Source of the DNA: Macrococcus epidermidis
GTDB lineage: Bacteria > Bacillota > Bacilli > Staphylococcales > Staphylococcaceae
DNA: 58,300 nucleotides
Reading direction: 5' to 3'
NCBI RefSeq assembly: GCF_003259695.1
Contig: NZ_PZJH01000009.1
Coordinates: 1-58,300 of the forward strand
Shown here: one piece after another, positions 42,864-52,305 of the stretch
Layout: each line of letters opens with the position of its first letter
Numbering within the stretch: the first letter of the stretch is position 1
Made by a program: the position numbers and the translations under genes
The notes under the pieces: model-generated
What the model saw: the letters and a program-made list of their open reading frames with translations, nothing else
What the model was told of the DNA's origin: nothing
The model's database searches: none

Positions 42864-43895
42864 ATGATTCGATTTGATAATGATTATTCAACTGGTGGAC
42901 ACCCGTTAATTCTAGAACGTTTAGTAGAAACAAATGATGAACAGCACCCGGGATATGGCGTTGATGACCACTGCACGCGCGCAGCAGAATTAATAAAAGA
43001 ACATTGTAGTGGAGATGTTGATGTTCACTTCTTAGTTGGTGGTACACAAACTAACAAGACAGTGATTGCATCAATGCTACGTCCCCATCAGGCAGTCATT
43101 GCAGCCGATTCAGGGCATATCGCAGTTCACGAAACAGGTGCAATCGAAGCAACGGGTCATAAAGTGATTACAATTCCAGGTATCGATGGGAAGTTACGTC
43201 TGGAAGATGTAGAAAATTATGTTGAAGATTATTGGAATGATGTGACATTCGAACATATTCCGCAACCGAAAATGGTCTATATCTCACAACCAACTGAATT
43301 TGGAACATTATATTCTAAGCAGGAGTTAACGGATTTATATGATTTCTGTAAACAAAAAAATATGTACTTAATGGTTGATGGAGCACGTTTAGGTTATGCA
43401 TTAGCGGCTAAGGAAAATGATGTAACGATTAAAGATCTTTCTGAACTCAGTGATGTATTCTATATCGGTGGCACTAAAGTAGGCGCACTATTTGGAGAAG
43501 CAGTAGTGTTTACTAATGATGCATTAAAATCTGATTTTAGATATTTCATTAAACAAAACGGTGGAATGCTTGCAAAAGGTAGATTGCTCGGTATTCAATA
43601 TGAGGTACTCTTTGAAGACAACTTGTATGAAGCAATTTCAAAACATGCCGTTGAACTTGCCGATAAATTGACGAAGGCATTTGAAGAAAAGGGTATACAA
43701 ATGAAATATCCATCACCTACGAATCAAAGATTTCCAATATTAACGAAAGCGCAGATTGAAACACTTCGTGAGAAATATACATTTGCTGATTGGGAGAAAA
43801 TTGATAACAATTTGTTTGCAGTACGCTTCTGTACGAGCTGGTCAACAAAGCGTGAAGATGTGGATACATTAATTCAAGATATTAAAGCACTTTAA
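42864..43895 (+). CDS. Low-specificity threonine aldolase family protein
   Basis: A 343-residue PLP enzyme of the threonine aldolase/beta-eliminating lyase family. FDNDYSTGGHPLILERL is the N-terminus, YGVDDHCTRAAELI follows, the cofactor aspartate is in YLMVDGARLGYAL, and the Schiff-base lysine in FYIGGTKVGALFGE (about 203-216). It cleaves L-threonine or related beta-hydroxy amino acids to glycine and an aldehyde. ATG 42864 follows AAGGAGAG; the open frame extends further upstream only because the repeat unit (51 = 3 x 17) has no stop in that frame. Confidence 0.88.
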   Translation: MIRFDNDYSTGGHPLILERLVETNDEQHPGYGVDDHCTRAAELIKEHCSGDVDVHFLVGGTQTNKTVIASMLRPHQAVIAADSGHIAVHETGAIEATGHKVITIPGIDGKLRLEDVENYVEDYWNDVTFEHIPQPKMVYISQPTEFGTLYSKQELTDLYDFCKQKNMYLMVDGARLGYALAAKENDVTIKDLSELSDVFYIGGTKVGALFGEAVVFTNDALKSDFRYFIKQNGGMLAKGRLLGIQYEVLFEDNLYEAISKHAVELADKLTKAFEEKGIQMKYPSPTNQRFPILTKAQIETLREKYTFADWEKIDNNLFAVRFCTSWSTKREDVDTLIQDIKAL

Positions 43896-43905
43896 GGAGG
43901 AACTT

Positions 43906-44508
43906 ATGAATCATTGGGATGATAAGTTTAAAGATGACACATATCTATATGGTGAGGAAGCGAATCAATTTGTTAAAGAACAATTTCAAGATAAAGGTAA
44001 AGGATCAATTGCATGTTTTGCTGAAGGTGAAGGGCGTAACTCAGTATATTTAGCGCAATTAGGATATGATGTTGCTACATTTGATTATTCTAAGGAAGGT
44101 TTAAAGAAGACAGAAAAATTAGCAGAGAAGTTTAATGTACATGTGGAAACTAACTTAAAGGATCTTACAGTTGAAGAAGCAGTAGATAAAGCACAGTTTG
44201 ACAATGCTGTAATGATCTTTGGTCACGTTGAAGAAGATAAACAACAAGTGTTATTTAATAATATGATTCAGTCCGTTAAAGCTGAAGGGAAAATATACTT
44301 TGAATTATACGCAAAAGCTCAGGTTGATTATGGCACAGGTGGACCAAAAGATACTTCTATGTTGTATGATTTAGGGGACGTTAAAAAGTATTGTGAATCT
44401 AACGATGTTAATATTATTGAACTTGCTGAAAGAGAAGTTGTACGACACGAAGGTGATAAACATAATGGAAAATGTCGTGTTATTCAAGGTATCATGGTAA
44501 AAAAGTAA
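43906..44508 (+). CDS. Class I methyltransferase, TehB-like
   Basis: A 200-residue methyltransferase starting MNHWDDKFKDDTYLYGEEANQFVKE, with motif I IACFAEGEGRNSVYLAQLGYDV (about 34-55) as in TehB/YcgJ-like SAM methyltransferases that carry AEGEGRN, and VRHEGDKHNGKCRVIQGI at the end. Substrate unknown. It follows the aldolase after 10 bases and should be co-transcribed. Confidence 0.88.
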   Translation: MNHWDDKFKDDTYLYGEEANQFVKEQFQDKGKGSIACFAEGEGRNSVYLAQLGYDVATFDYSKEGLKKTEKLAEKFNVHVETNLKDLTVEEAVDKAQFDNAVMIFGHVEEDKQQVLFNNMIQSVKAEGKIYFELYAKAQVDYGTGGPKDTSMLYDLGDVKKYCESNDVNIIELAEREVVRHEGDKHNGKCRVIQGIMVKK

Positions 44509-44520
44509 AATTTACGAAAA

Positions 44521-44552
44521 AACTTCGCTCATTAGGGCGATGTTTTTTTAGA
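44521..44552 (+). terminator. Intrinsic terminator
   Basis: AAC-TTCGCTC pairs imperfectly with GGGCGA-GTT, followed by TTTTTT. Confidence 0.65.
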
Positions 44553-44642
44553 TTTTCTTATTATATATAATAATATATTTGTATTATTACTTTTTTATCT
44601 AGCTGATATTATTTAGTTATAAATCAGTTGGAGGTAATTCAA

Positions 44643-45011
44643 ATGGATAATTATATTGGTTTAAATCATGTACAAGTTTCTGGGCCAAAAGGTAAGGATA
44701 AAATAGCTATTGAATTTTATGAAGGGGTACTTGGATTTAAGCAAATTGCAAAGCCTGAATCATTAAAAGCTAGAGGTGGCGCATGGTTTGAAATCGGTAA
44801 TAATCAACAACTACATTATGGTGTTGAAGATGAATTTACTGCTGCCAAAAAAGCGCATCCAGCATTTGAAGTAAAAAGTTTAGAGACATTGAAGAACATC
44901 TTAAAAAATAAAAATTATGATTATAAAATAGATGATTTATTACCACATGCCGATAGAATATTTGTTAACGATCCATTTGGTAATAGATTAGAATTTATGG
45001 AATTAAAATAA
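44643..45011 (+). CDS. VOC-family (glyoxalase/bleomycin-type) protein
   Basis: A 122-residue VOC protein: GLNHVQVSGPKGKDKIAIEFYEGVLGFKQI, then WFEIGNNQQLHYGVE and a closing RIFVNDPFGNRLEFMEL. His and Glu metal-binding positions are in place (NHVQV, LHYGV, EFME). Substrate unknown. Start ATG 44643 with GGAGG. Confidence 0.88.
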   Translation: MDNYIGLNHVQVSGPKGKDKIAIEFYEGVLGFKQIAKPESLKARGGAWFEIGNNQQLHYGVEDEFTAAKKAHPAFEVKSLETLKNILKNKNYDYKIDDLLPHADRIFVNDPFGNRLEFMELK

Positions 45012-45057
45012 ATATTAAATTTAAAAGAATATACTAATAAGCAATTTGTAATTAAGT

Positions 45058-45084
45058 AAGCATCTCTTCAGAGGTGCTTTTATT
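45058..45084 (+). terminator. Intrinsic terminator
   Basis: AAGCATCTC-TTCA-GAGGTGCTT followed by a T-rich run. Confidence 0.8.
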
Positions 45085-45149
45085 TATCTTTTGCTTTATA
45101 TGATATTTACTGCTACGATTTTAATCATTAAAACAATCGGGGTGTATTT

Positions 45150-46010
45150 ATGAACATTGCAATTATTGGTTTAGGTGTAATCGGTGGGACATTTGCTAAA
45201 GCAATTCGTGCAAGTTATGGACAAAAGCATCGTATAATGGCGATCGATGTGAATCAGGAAACGTTAAATATGGCGATTGCTGATGGGGTCATAGATGTTG
45301 GTGAAACGAGTAATCAATCTATCCTGAGTGAAGCTGATCTGGTTATATTTGCGATTTATCCTAACATGATAAAAGATTTTATTGTACAGCATCGAAATGA
45401 TTTTAAAGATGGCGCAACGTTAACAGATACTGCTGGCGTAAAGTCTGTGGTAATGAAAGATGTGGAAGAAATACTACCTCATAATGTTTCTTTTATTTTC
45501 GGTCATCCAATGGCGGGCCGAGAAAAGAAAGGATATGCATACGCAGATGCTAGTGTATTTCAAGACGCAAACTATGTCATCACGAAGTCAGATTTGAATT
45601 CAAATCAAGAGTTAGAAGCATTTAAACAATTTTTATATCCACTCGGTTTTAAACGTATCACAGTTACAGATGCTGTGATGCATGATGAGATGATTGCACA
45701 TACGAGTCAGTTAACGCATGCAATTGCCGTGTCGTTAATCAACAGTGATGATAGATTGGATGAAACGATAAAATTTATCGGTGATAGTTATCGTGATCTT
45801 ACGCGTATTGCTAATATGAATGAATCTCTTTGGCCGGAATTATTTAGCCATAATAAAGAAGCTTTACTGGATAATATGGAGCGTTTTGAAGATGCATTTA
45901 CTACTTTGAAAGAAGCGGTTAAAAATGATGACTTGAAGGTGATGGAGAGCATTTTCAAAGCATCAAGTCATCGCAGAATTCGCTTGGAACAAAGTGATAT
46001 GAAGAAGTGA
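45150..46010 (+). CDS. Prephenate dehydrogenase (TyrA-type), no ACT domain
   Basis: A 286-residue NAD(P)-dependent dehydrogenase: GLGVIGGTFAKAI (8-20), the TDTAGVKS motif (about 91-98), FIFGHPMAGREKKGY and the helix DEMIAHTSQLTHAIA with the catalytic His. The tyrosine-binding ACT domain found at the end of the usual ~360-residue Firmicute TyrA is missing, so feedback by tyrosine may be absent. It is not next to aro genes, so it may be a second copy or act on another cyclohexadienyl substrate. Confidence 0.85.
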   Translation: MNIAIIGLGVIGGTFAKAIRASYGQKHRIMAIDVNQETLNMAIADGVIDVGETSNQSILSEADLVIFAIYPNMIKDFIVQHRNDFKDGATLTDTAGVKSVVMKDVEEILPHNVSFIFGHPMAGREKKGYAYADASVFQDANYVITKSDLNSNQELEAFKQFLYPLGFKRITVTDAVMHDEMIAHTSQLTHAIAVSLINSDDRLDETIKFIGDSYRDLTRIANMNESLWPELFSHNKEALLDNMERFEDAFTTLKEAVKNDDLKVMESIFKASSHRRIRLEQSDMKK

Positions 46011-46013
46011 ATA

Positions 46014-46340
46014 TCATAACTTTTTTAGTCTATTTTCAGTTTTGACGTAAACGATAATAACTGTAATCAGTAATAAAATAATAGATGCAATTGAACTTTG
46101 CTCTTCATAGCCTATAGTTATTTCAATCAAGAGTTGAACAATGCCGATGATGAGTAAGATTGGGCACAGTTTTTGGATAAGTTTTGTAGAATATTCCTGC
46201 GCCAATTGCCAATGTCTTTCACTTTGTAGAGACCTTGGTGTACGGTAGCCGGCAAAGTAGTTTGGTTTATCGGTAAGGATTGTTTTATAGAGAAGCGTGT
46301 CAATAATATATAATGCGATAGCCATAATAATTGTAATCAT
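46014..46340 (-). CDS. SdpI-family membrane protein
   Basis: A 108-residue protein with three membrane helices and the motif GYRTPRSLQSERHWQLAQEYS after the first, the hallmark of the SdpI C-terminal domain. SdpI protects B. subtilis from the SdpC toxin and senses it; this short form lacks DUF1648 and no sdpC-like gene is in the window, so a resistance role is possible but unproven. Convergent with tyrA, four bases apart. Confidence 0.8.
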   Translation of the reverse strand: MITIIMAIALYIIDTLLYKTILTDKPNYFAGYRTPRSLQSERHWQLAQEYSTKLIQKLCPILLIIGIVQLLIEITIGYEEQSSIASIILLLITVIIVYVKTENRLKKL

Positions 46341-46445
46341 ATTAGCACCTCCGTTTTCTTGATGATAACAGTTTATAAAATTTATTTCTATTTTCTTTTT
46401 ATTATAATCATGCTATTATATTAAATAATTTAATAACAATTTGTT

Positions 46446-46680
46446 TACACGAAGAGAGTAATATTGATTTGTTCATAAGTAGCGAGCTATAGAAGGTGGA
46501 AGTATAGCATGATAATTGATATGAAGCGCACTTCGTAAATGATATGTTGAACTTATAGTAGGGATATCCGGTGGAAACATCGTTAACAATCATTGAGTAT
46601 GTCTGTTGACATGAACAAGAGTGGTACCGTGAATCTAGCATTCGCCTCTTTTTTTAGAGGTGGATGCTTTTTTATTTTAA
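46446..46680 (+). promoter_or_regulatory. T-box riboswitch, arginine
   Basis: Stem I is closed by ACGAAG (46449-46454) and CTTCGT (46531-46536). In its 3' side the specifier position reads CGC (46527-46529) followed by A, an arginine codon that fits the argS gene downstream. The T-box motif AAGAGTGGTACCGTG (46617-46631) offers TGGT for the tRNA ACCA end. The terminator GCATTCGCCTCT/AGAGGTGGATGC (46638-46667) with a T run is the alternative fold. Uncharged tRNA-Arg should promote read-through. Confidence 0.85.
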
Positions 46681-46701
46681 AAATTTTTAGGAGGAGAATA
46701 G

Positions 46702-48370
46702 ATGAAACATTTATTAGCTAATATTTTAAGAAAAGAAATTGAAGTATTGAGTGAAACTGAAATATTAAAGTTGATTGAATATCCGAAGCATGCGCATCAA
46801 GGAGATTTATCATTCCCATGTTTTACGTTAAGTAAGCATCTGAAAAAGAGTCCAATGATTATTGCACAGGAAATAAGCGAGCGTTTGAATGATGAACAAA
46901 TTGATAAAGTTGAAGTTGTGAATGGCTATTTAAATGTATATTTTAATAAACAAACACTAGGAACAAATGTTATTCAGGAAGTATTGCGTGATAAAGAAAA
47001 CTTTGGTGCTCAAAATATTGGTCAAGGTAAAGTGATAACGATGGATATTTCTTCACCGAATATCGCCAAACCTTTCTCGATGGGGCATTTAAGATCAACT
47101 GTTATCGGTAATGCAGTAGCCAATATTACAGAGAAATTAGGTTTTAAACCAGTAAGAATAAATCACCTTGGAGACTGGGGAACGCAGTTTGGTAAATTGA
47201 TTGTAGCTTATAAAAAGTGGGGGAATGAAGCTGACGTTAAAGCAAACCCAATACCTGAATTATTCAAGCTATATGTTAAATTTCATGACGAAGCAGAACA
47301 TGATGAAGCTTTAAATGAAGCAGGAAGAACAGCATTTCTAAAACTAGAGCAAGGTGAAGCTGAGCATGTAAGACTCTGGACATGGTTCAGTTTCGCTGCA
47401 ATCGTTTAATGAGATATATGCACGTCTTGGTGTTTCTTTTGATTCGTATAATGGAGAAGCATTTTACAATGACAAGATGGATGCTGTCGTAGAAAAGTTA
47501 GCAGCATTAAACTTACTCGTTGAAGATCAAGGTGCAGAAATAGTGAAACTTGATGATATGCCGCCAGCGCTGATCAAGAAAACGAATGGCTCAACTTTGT
47601 ATATTACAAGAGATTTAGCAACAGCAATCTATAGAAAAGAAACGTATGATTTTTCTGAGTCATATTATTTTGTAGGTAATGAACAGTCACTTCATTTCAA
47701 ACAATTGATAGCAGTATTAAAGATGATGGGTTATGAGTGGGCAGAAAATATGGAGCACATATCGTTTGGTATGATCTTAAAAGATGGTAAAAAGATGTCT
47801 ACGAGAAAAGGGAAAGTTATCTTTTTAGAGGAAGTGCTGGATGAAGCGGTGAATATGGCGAAACAAAATATAATCGCGAAATCAAATGAGATTGAAAACA
47901 TCGATAAAGTAGCTGAACAAATCGGTATTGGTGCTGTAATATTTAATGACCTGAAATACGATCGTCAAAATGATATTGAATTTGATTTAGAAGATATGTT
48001 AAAAGCTGAAGGCAATACGTGTTTATATCTTCAATATACAAACGCTAGAATCCATGCCATTGTTAGAAAGAGTGGACTGGAAACAACTCACATTAAAGTG
48101 AATGAAATAGATGATGTGGCATGGGATATCGCTAAAGATTTAATGATGTTTGAAGAAGTCATCTATAATGCATATGTAAAGCAATCTCCTGCAGAGATTG
48201 CTAAGTATTTACTGCAACTTGCACGTCACTTCAATAGTTATTATGCGAATGTAAGAATATTAGACGACGTAGTAATGAAGGAAAATAGAGTAGGAATATT
48301 ATTAGCAGTTTCTATCGTAATAGAAGAAGGATTAAGCTTACTAGGTATTGAGACACCGAGAGCACTTTAA
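46702..48370 (+). pseudogene. argS: Arginyl-tRNA synthetase, frameshifted
   Basis: The frame from 46702 carries the N-terminal domain and the HIGH-like FSMGHLRST but ends at 47409 in WFSFAAIV. From about 47393 another frame continues SLQSFNEIYARLG and runs to 48370 with KMSTRKG (KMSKS motif) and the anticodon-binding domain. Four bases separate TTC (WF) and TCG (SL), where nine are expected, so five bases have been lost (or a +1 shift is needed). Restored, the protein has 557 residues, a normal ArgRS length. The DISSPNIAKPFSMGHLRST motif is of the lactobacillus type, unlike S. aureus ArgRS, suggesting an acquired second copy. Confidence 0.85.
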
Positions 48371-48442
48371 TATATTTATAGCGTTGAATGAAACTTCACT
48401 AAAATGATATATCCTCATCAAACATTTCATCAAGAATTTTAG

Positions 48443-48448
48443 TATAAT
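48443..48448 (+). promoter_or_regulatory. -10 box of the YbaN gene
   Basis: TATAAT 32 bases before the TTG start of the YbaN-like gene. It overlaps an upstream in-frame ATG (48447), which therefore could not be in the mRNA. Confidence 0.45.
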
Positions 48449-48479
48449 GTGGATATTATCATATTTAGGAGGATATCTC

Positions 48480-48842
48480 TTGAGGTTATTATTATTATCC
48501 GTTGGAGTTATTTCGACCATCCTCGGATTTGTTGGTACATTTTTACCGCTCTTACCAACGACACCATTCTTATTGCTCGCAGTCTTCTGTTTTGCGAGAA
48601 GTTCAGATAAGTTTCATAATTGGTTAGTGCGAACAAAAATTTATAAATCTTACGTTCAGGAGTTTTATGAACGTGGTGGCTATACATTGAAGAAAAAGTT
48701 TCAGTTATTATTAAGCGTCGTTATTGTTGTAGGGATTTCGATTTATTTAGTGGATAATATTTATGTAAAAATTGGACTTAGTGTAATGCTGTTGATGCAG
48801 GCAATTGTTTTGTTTACGGTAATAAAGACGTTAGATGAATAA
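48480..48842 (+). CDS. YbaN-family (DUF454) membrane protein
   Basis: A 120-residue inner-membrane protein with about three to four helices and the DUF454 block FVGTFLPLLPTTPFLLLAVFCFARSS. Function unknown. The start is TTG 48480: AGGAGG at 48467-48472 fits it, the family normally begins with R/LLLL-G at this point, and the in-frame ATG at 48447 lies in the -10 box. Confidence 0.8.
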   Translation: MRLLLLSVGVISTILGFVGTFLPLLPTTPFLLLAVFCFARSSDKFHNWLVRTKIYKSYVQEFYERGGYTLKKKFQLLLSVVIVVGISIYLVDNIYVKIGLSVMLLMQAIVLFTVIKTLDE

Positions 48843-48878
48843 AAGCTTATGACAAATTTGTCATAAGCTTATTTTTTT
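48843..48878. terminator. Bidirectional terminator
   Basis: AAGCTTATGACAAA followed directly by its reverse complement (48843-48870) and a T run; separates the YbaN gene from malR. Confidence 0.85.
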
Positions 48879-49887
48879 ACTTTAAGTTAATAACAGTTTC
48901 ACGTTCGATTAATTCATGAGGCACAACAATCTTAGTGTTAGAAATGTCTTCTCCATTCAAATGTTTAATAAGCATTTTGACTGATTCGTGACCGAGTTTT
49001 GCGGTATCGATATCAATGGTAGTTAAGTATGGGTGTGTTAATGTCGAGAGTATCGAGTTATTAAAGCTGATAACAGAAAGATTATCAGGTACTTTATAGC
49101 CGTACATTTGTACAAGTTGCATAACACGTAGTGCAAATATATCGTCAAGCACCACGATAGCAGTTGCTTTTGTTCGGATCAAAGTATCTTCAAAGTCAGC
49201 ATAATCTGTATGTTCTATAATTGGAATACTATCAAATACTTTGAGTTGATTGAGCATCATTGCCTTCTGATAGCCGAAATATCTTTCGAAATAAATACCT
49301 TCTTTAATCGTATTAGTAACAAAAAGAATATTGCGATGACCATTTTCAATCAAATGTTCTGTAGCATGTTGGCCAAGTAACTGATTGTCATTGTCAATAT
49401 AACTAATTATATTATGCTGTGTATAAGGTTGCCCAATGAGTGTAAATGCAATTTGCTTTTCAAGCAAGTATTTTATTACGGGATCACCTTGGTGAGCATA
49501 TGCTAATATGAAACCACCAACTTGCTTTTGCTTGTGCATCACTTTAACATCTTCTAATAAATCTTCTAAGTTCTTAGCTATAGCCACCGCAGTAGTCATA
49601 TTATTTCTTCTTGCTTCATCATTAATAGCTTCGATTATTTCTAAGAAGAATGGATTGGCCATTCGTTCTTTTGAATTGAGTGGAGGTAGGATAATTCCTA
49701 TTGCATTTGAAGTTTGCTTCCCTAAGTTTCTGGCAGCGATATTTGGAACATAGCCCATTTCCTGCATCACTTTCTGAACTTTTCTTCGAGTAGCTTCAGA
49801 AATAGAAGGATGATTATTAACAACACGTGAAACTGTTGATGTAGCGACACCAGCTTGTTGTGCAACATCTTTAACTGTAATGGCCAT
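48877..49887 (-). CDS. malR: LacI-family repressor MalR
   Basis: A 336-residue LacI/GalR repressor with an N-terminal HTH (VKDVAQQAGVATSTVSRVVNN, about 4-24) and hinge (NIAARNLGKQTSNAIGI), and a sugar-binding domain. It is divergent from malT, and two identical operators lie between. Naming as MalR rests on the target genes. The effector should be maltose or a derivative. Confidence 0.85.
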   Translation of the reverse strand: MAITVKDVAQQAGVATSTVSRVVNNHPSISEATRRKVQKVMQEMGYVPNIAARNLGKQTSNAIGIILPPLNSKERMANPFFLEIIEAINDEARRNNMTTAVAIAKNLEDLLEDVKVMHKQKQVGGFILAYAHQGDPVIKYLLEKQIAFTLIGQPYTQHNIISYIDNDNQLLGQHATEHLIENGHRNILFVTNTIKEGIYFERYFGYQKAMMLNQLKVFDSIPIIEHTDYADFEDTLIRTKATAIVVLDDIFALRVMQLVQMYGYKVPDNLSVISFNNSILSTLTHPYLTTIDIDTAKLGHESVKMLIKHLNGEDISNTKIVVPHELIERETVINLK

Positions 49888-49914
49888 AATAATCCTCCGT
49901 AAGTCTTTTTCTTA

Positions 49915-49943
49915 ATAATATATGCAACCGATTGCATTGTCAA
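49915..49943 (-). promoter_or_regulatory. malR promoter with operator in the spacer
   Basis: On the minus strand TTGACA (49943-49938) and TATTAT (49920-49915) are 17 bases apart, and the 16-bp operator (49922-49937) fills the spacer, so MalR binding should shut its own promoter. Confidence 0.85.
49922..49937. promoter_or_regulatory. MalR operator 1
   Basis: ATGCAACCGATTGCAT, a LacI-type palindrome (ATGCAA-N4-TTGCAT). Confidence 0.85.
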
Positions 49944-50009
49944 TGATGGTTTTTCCACAAAATTTCATAGCATTTATGCAAATAAAGTATATTATTTTAT
50001 GAATTACTG

Positions 50010-50038
50010 TTTACAAAACAAATTTCTGATGATATATT
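50010..50038 (+). promoter_or_regulatory. malT promoter
   Basis: TTTACA (50010-50015) and TATATT (50033-50038) with a 17-base spacer, followed directly by operator 2. Confidence 0.75.
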
Positions 50039-50049
50039 TATCTCAAGTA

Positions 50050-50065
50050 ATGCAACCGATTGCAT
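50050..50065. promoter_or_regulatory. MalR operator 2
   Basis: Identical to operator 1, 128 bases away, placed just after the malT transcription start and before the AAGGAG ribosome-binding site; the pair could support DNA looping. Confidence 0.85.
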
Positions 50066-50082
50066 AAAAAGGAGAAAAAATT

Positions 50083-52254
50083 ATGAAACAGTTATTAAGC
50101 TTTGAATTTTGGCAAAAGTTCGGTAAAGCACTGATGGTTGTTGTAGCAGTAATGCCAGCAGCAGGTCTTATGATTAGTATTGGAAAATCGATCCCATTAA
50201 TTAGCCCAGACATGCAAATGTTAATCACAATTGGTGGTGTCATTGAAAGTATTGGTTGGGCGATTATCGGAAACTTACATCTTCTCTTTGCGTTAGCTAT
50301 TGGGGGAAGTTGGGCAAAAGAAAGAGCAGGCGGTGCGTTTGCAGCAGGTATCGCATTCGTATTGATTAACCGTATTACAGGGGCAGTATTTGGTGTTAAC
50401 AGTGCAATGCTTGCAGATGATAAAGCATTCACGCATACATTATTCGGCACAAAGATTATGGTTAAAGGTTTCTTTACGAGTGTATTAGAATCACCGGCAT
50501 TAAACATGGGGGTATTCGTTGGTATCATCGCAGGTTTCGTTGGTGCGAATGCATATAATAAATACTATAATTATAGAAAGTTACCTGACGCATTATCATT
50601 CTTTAATGGTAAACGATTCGTACCATTCGTTGTTATTCTTTGGTCAACTATCGTTGCATTAATTCTTGCTATCGTATGGCCATACATTCAAGCAGGTATT
50701 AACAACTTTGGTTTATGGATTGCTACAAGTAAAGATACAGCACCAATCTTAGCACCATTTTTATTTGGATTCTTAGAGCGTTTATTATTACCATTCGGTC
50801 TTCACCATATGTTAACGATTCCGATTAACTATACACAACTAGGTGGAACTTACGAAATATTATCAGGTTCACAAGCAGGTACAAAGGTATTCGGACAAGA
50901 TCCACTTTGGTTAGCTTGGGCAACAGACTTAGTGAACCTAAGTCACGCTGGAGATACAAGCCAATATAATCAAGTACTAAATGACTTTACGCCAGCACGT
51001 TTCAAAGTAGGACAAATGATTGGTTCAACAGGTATTTTAATGGGTCTTGCACTTGCAATGTACCGTAACGTTGATAAAGATAAATTACCAAAATATAAAT
51101 CAATGTATTTCTCAGCAGCATTAGCAGTATTCTTAACAGGGGTTACTGAGCCGTTAGAATTCATGTTCATGTTTGTAGCAGTACCTTTATATGTTGTTTA
51201 TGCATTCATTCAAGGTGCAGCATTTGCGATGGCAGACATTATTAATTTACGTGTACACTCATTCGGTACAATTGAATTATTAACAAGAACACCACTTGCG
51301 ATTAAAGCAGGATTAGGTGGAGATTTAATCAACTTTGTATTAACGACAATCGGATTTGCAGTAGTAACTTACTTCTTAGCAAACTTCTTAATTAAGAAGT
51401 TCAACTTCGCAACACCTGGACGTAACGGAAATTATGAAGCAGACATGGCAGAAGGATCAGAAATATCAAATGTTCATGCAGATGATCAAGTTGTACAAAT
51501 TATTCATTTACTAGGTGGTAAAGCAAATATTAAAGATGTTGATGCATGTATGACACGTTTACGTGTTAGTGTAAATGATAAAGGATTAGTAGGTAATGAA
51601 GCAGCTTGGAAAAAGGCTGGTGCGATGGGATTAATCGTTAAGGATAACGGCGTTCAAGCAGTTTATGGTCCAAAAGCGGATGTATTAAAATCAGATATCG
51701 AAGATTTATTACAATCTGGTGCTGATATTCCAACGCCAAAGCAAACTGTTGTAGAACCAACTGTATTAGATAACACAGATACTAAAGGATTTACTGGTAC
51801 TACGAAAAACTTATATTCAGTAGCAGATGGTGAAGTTATCAGTATTGATCAAGTCAATGATCCAGTATTCTCACAAAAAATGATGGGTGAAGGATTTGCA
51901 GTGAAACCAGCTGACGAAACAGTTGTAGCACCAGTTGATGGTGAAATCGTAAGCATCTTCCCAACAAAACACGCAATTGGTATTAAAACAACAGATGGAA
52001 TTGAAGTACTTGTACACATGGGTATTGAAACTGTAAGTATGCAGAAGCCAGCATCACGTGTAGTCGTAAATGATGGACAAAAAGTTAAAGTAGGCGATAC
52101 GTTAGCGATTATGGATATCGAAACAGTTCAAGCTGAAGGCAAAGATACGACAATTATTGTAGTCATTACGAACAGTGAACGCGTTGAGTCTTTAACATTG
52201 GATAAATCAGGTCAAGTAGCAAAAGCTGAAAACATCGGTCACATTGAAATATAA
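50083..52254 (+). CDS. malT: PTS maltose/glucose EIICBA permease (MalT type)
   Basis: A 723-residue fused PTS transporter. EIIC (about 1-430) resembles the MalT/PtsG type of streptococci and enterococci (FEFWQKFGKALMVV, GSWAKERAGGAFAAG, FGLHHMLTIP) and not staphylococcal PtsG. EIIB has phospho-acceptor Cys489 (DVDACMTRLRV), and EIIA has His645 (VLVHMGIETV). It imports and phosphorylates its sugar; with mapP next to it, maltose to maltose 6'-phosphate is most likely. Glucose cannot be excluded. It is controlled by MalR. Confidence 0.87.
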   Translation: MKQLLSFEFWQKFGKALMVVVAVMPAAGLMISIGKSIPLISPDMQMLITIGGVIESIGWAIIGNLHLLFALAIGGSWAKERAGGAFAAGIAFVLINRITGAVFGVNSAMLADDKAFTHTLFGTKIMVKGFFTSVLESPALNMGVFVGIIAGFVGANAYNKYYNYRKLPDALSFFNGKRFVPFVVILWSTIVALILAIVWPYIQAGINNFGLWIATSKDTAPILAPFLFGFLERLLLPFGLHHMLTIPINYTQLGGTYEILSGSQAGTKVFGQDPLWLAWATDLVNLSHAGDTSQYNQVLNDFTPARFKVGQMIGSTGILMGLALAMYRNVDKDKLPKYKSMYFSAALAVFLTGVTEPLEFMFMFVAVPLYVVYAFIQGAAFAMADIINLRVHSFGTIELLTRTPLAIKAGLGGDLINFVLTTIGFAVVTYFLANFLIKKFNFATPGRNGNYEADMAEGSEISNVHADDQVVQIIHLLGGKANIKDVDACMTRLRVSVNDKGLVGNEAAWKKAGAMGLIVKDNGVQAVYGPKADVLKSDIEDLLQSGADIPTPKQTVVEPTVLDNTDTKGFTGTTKNLYSVADGEVISIDQVNDPVFSQKMMGEGFAVKPADETVVAPVDGEIVSIFPTKHAIGIKTTDGIEVLVHMGIETVSMQKPASRVVVNDGQKVKVGDTLAIMDIETVQAEGKDTTIIVVITNSERVESLTLDKSGQVAKAENIGHIEI

Positions 52255-52259
52255 TAAAG

Positions 52260-52286
52260 GGGTAGCTTCGGCTGCCTTTTTATTTT
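52260..52286 (+). terminator. Terminator or attenuator between malT and mapP
   Basis: GGGTAGC-TTCG-GCTGCC followed by TTTTTATTTT. It would reduce mapP transcription relative to malT. Confidence 0.8.
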
Positions 52287-52305
52287 GATTAAAGGAGAGA
52301 ATAAG

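Noticed and set aside
46408-46641. 77-codon minus-strand ORF over the argS leader
   Set aside because: It lies wholly on the antisense of the T-box riboswitch and has no ribosome-binding site or family resemblance.
47389-47409. Programmed frameshift in argS
   Set aside because: Four bases replace the expected nine and I see no slippery heptamer or stimulatory stem; a deletion is simpler, though not excluded.
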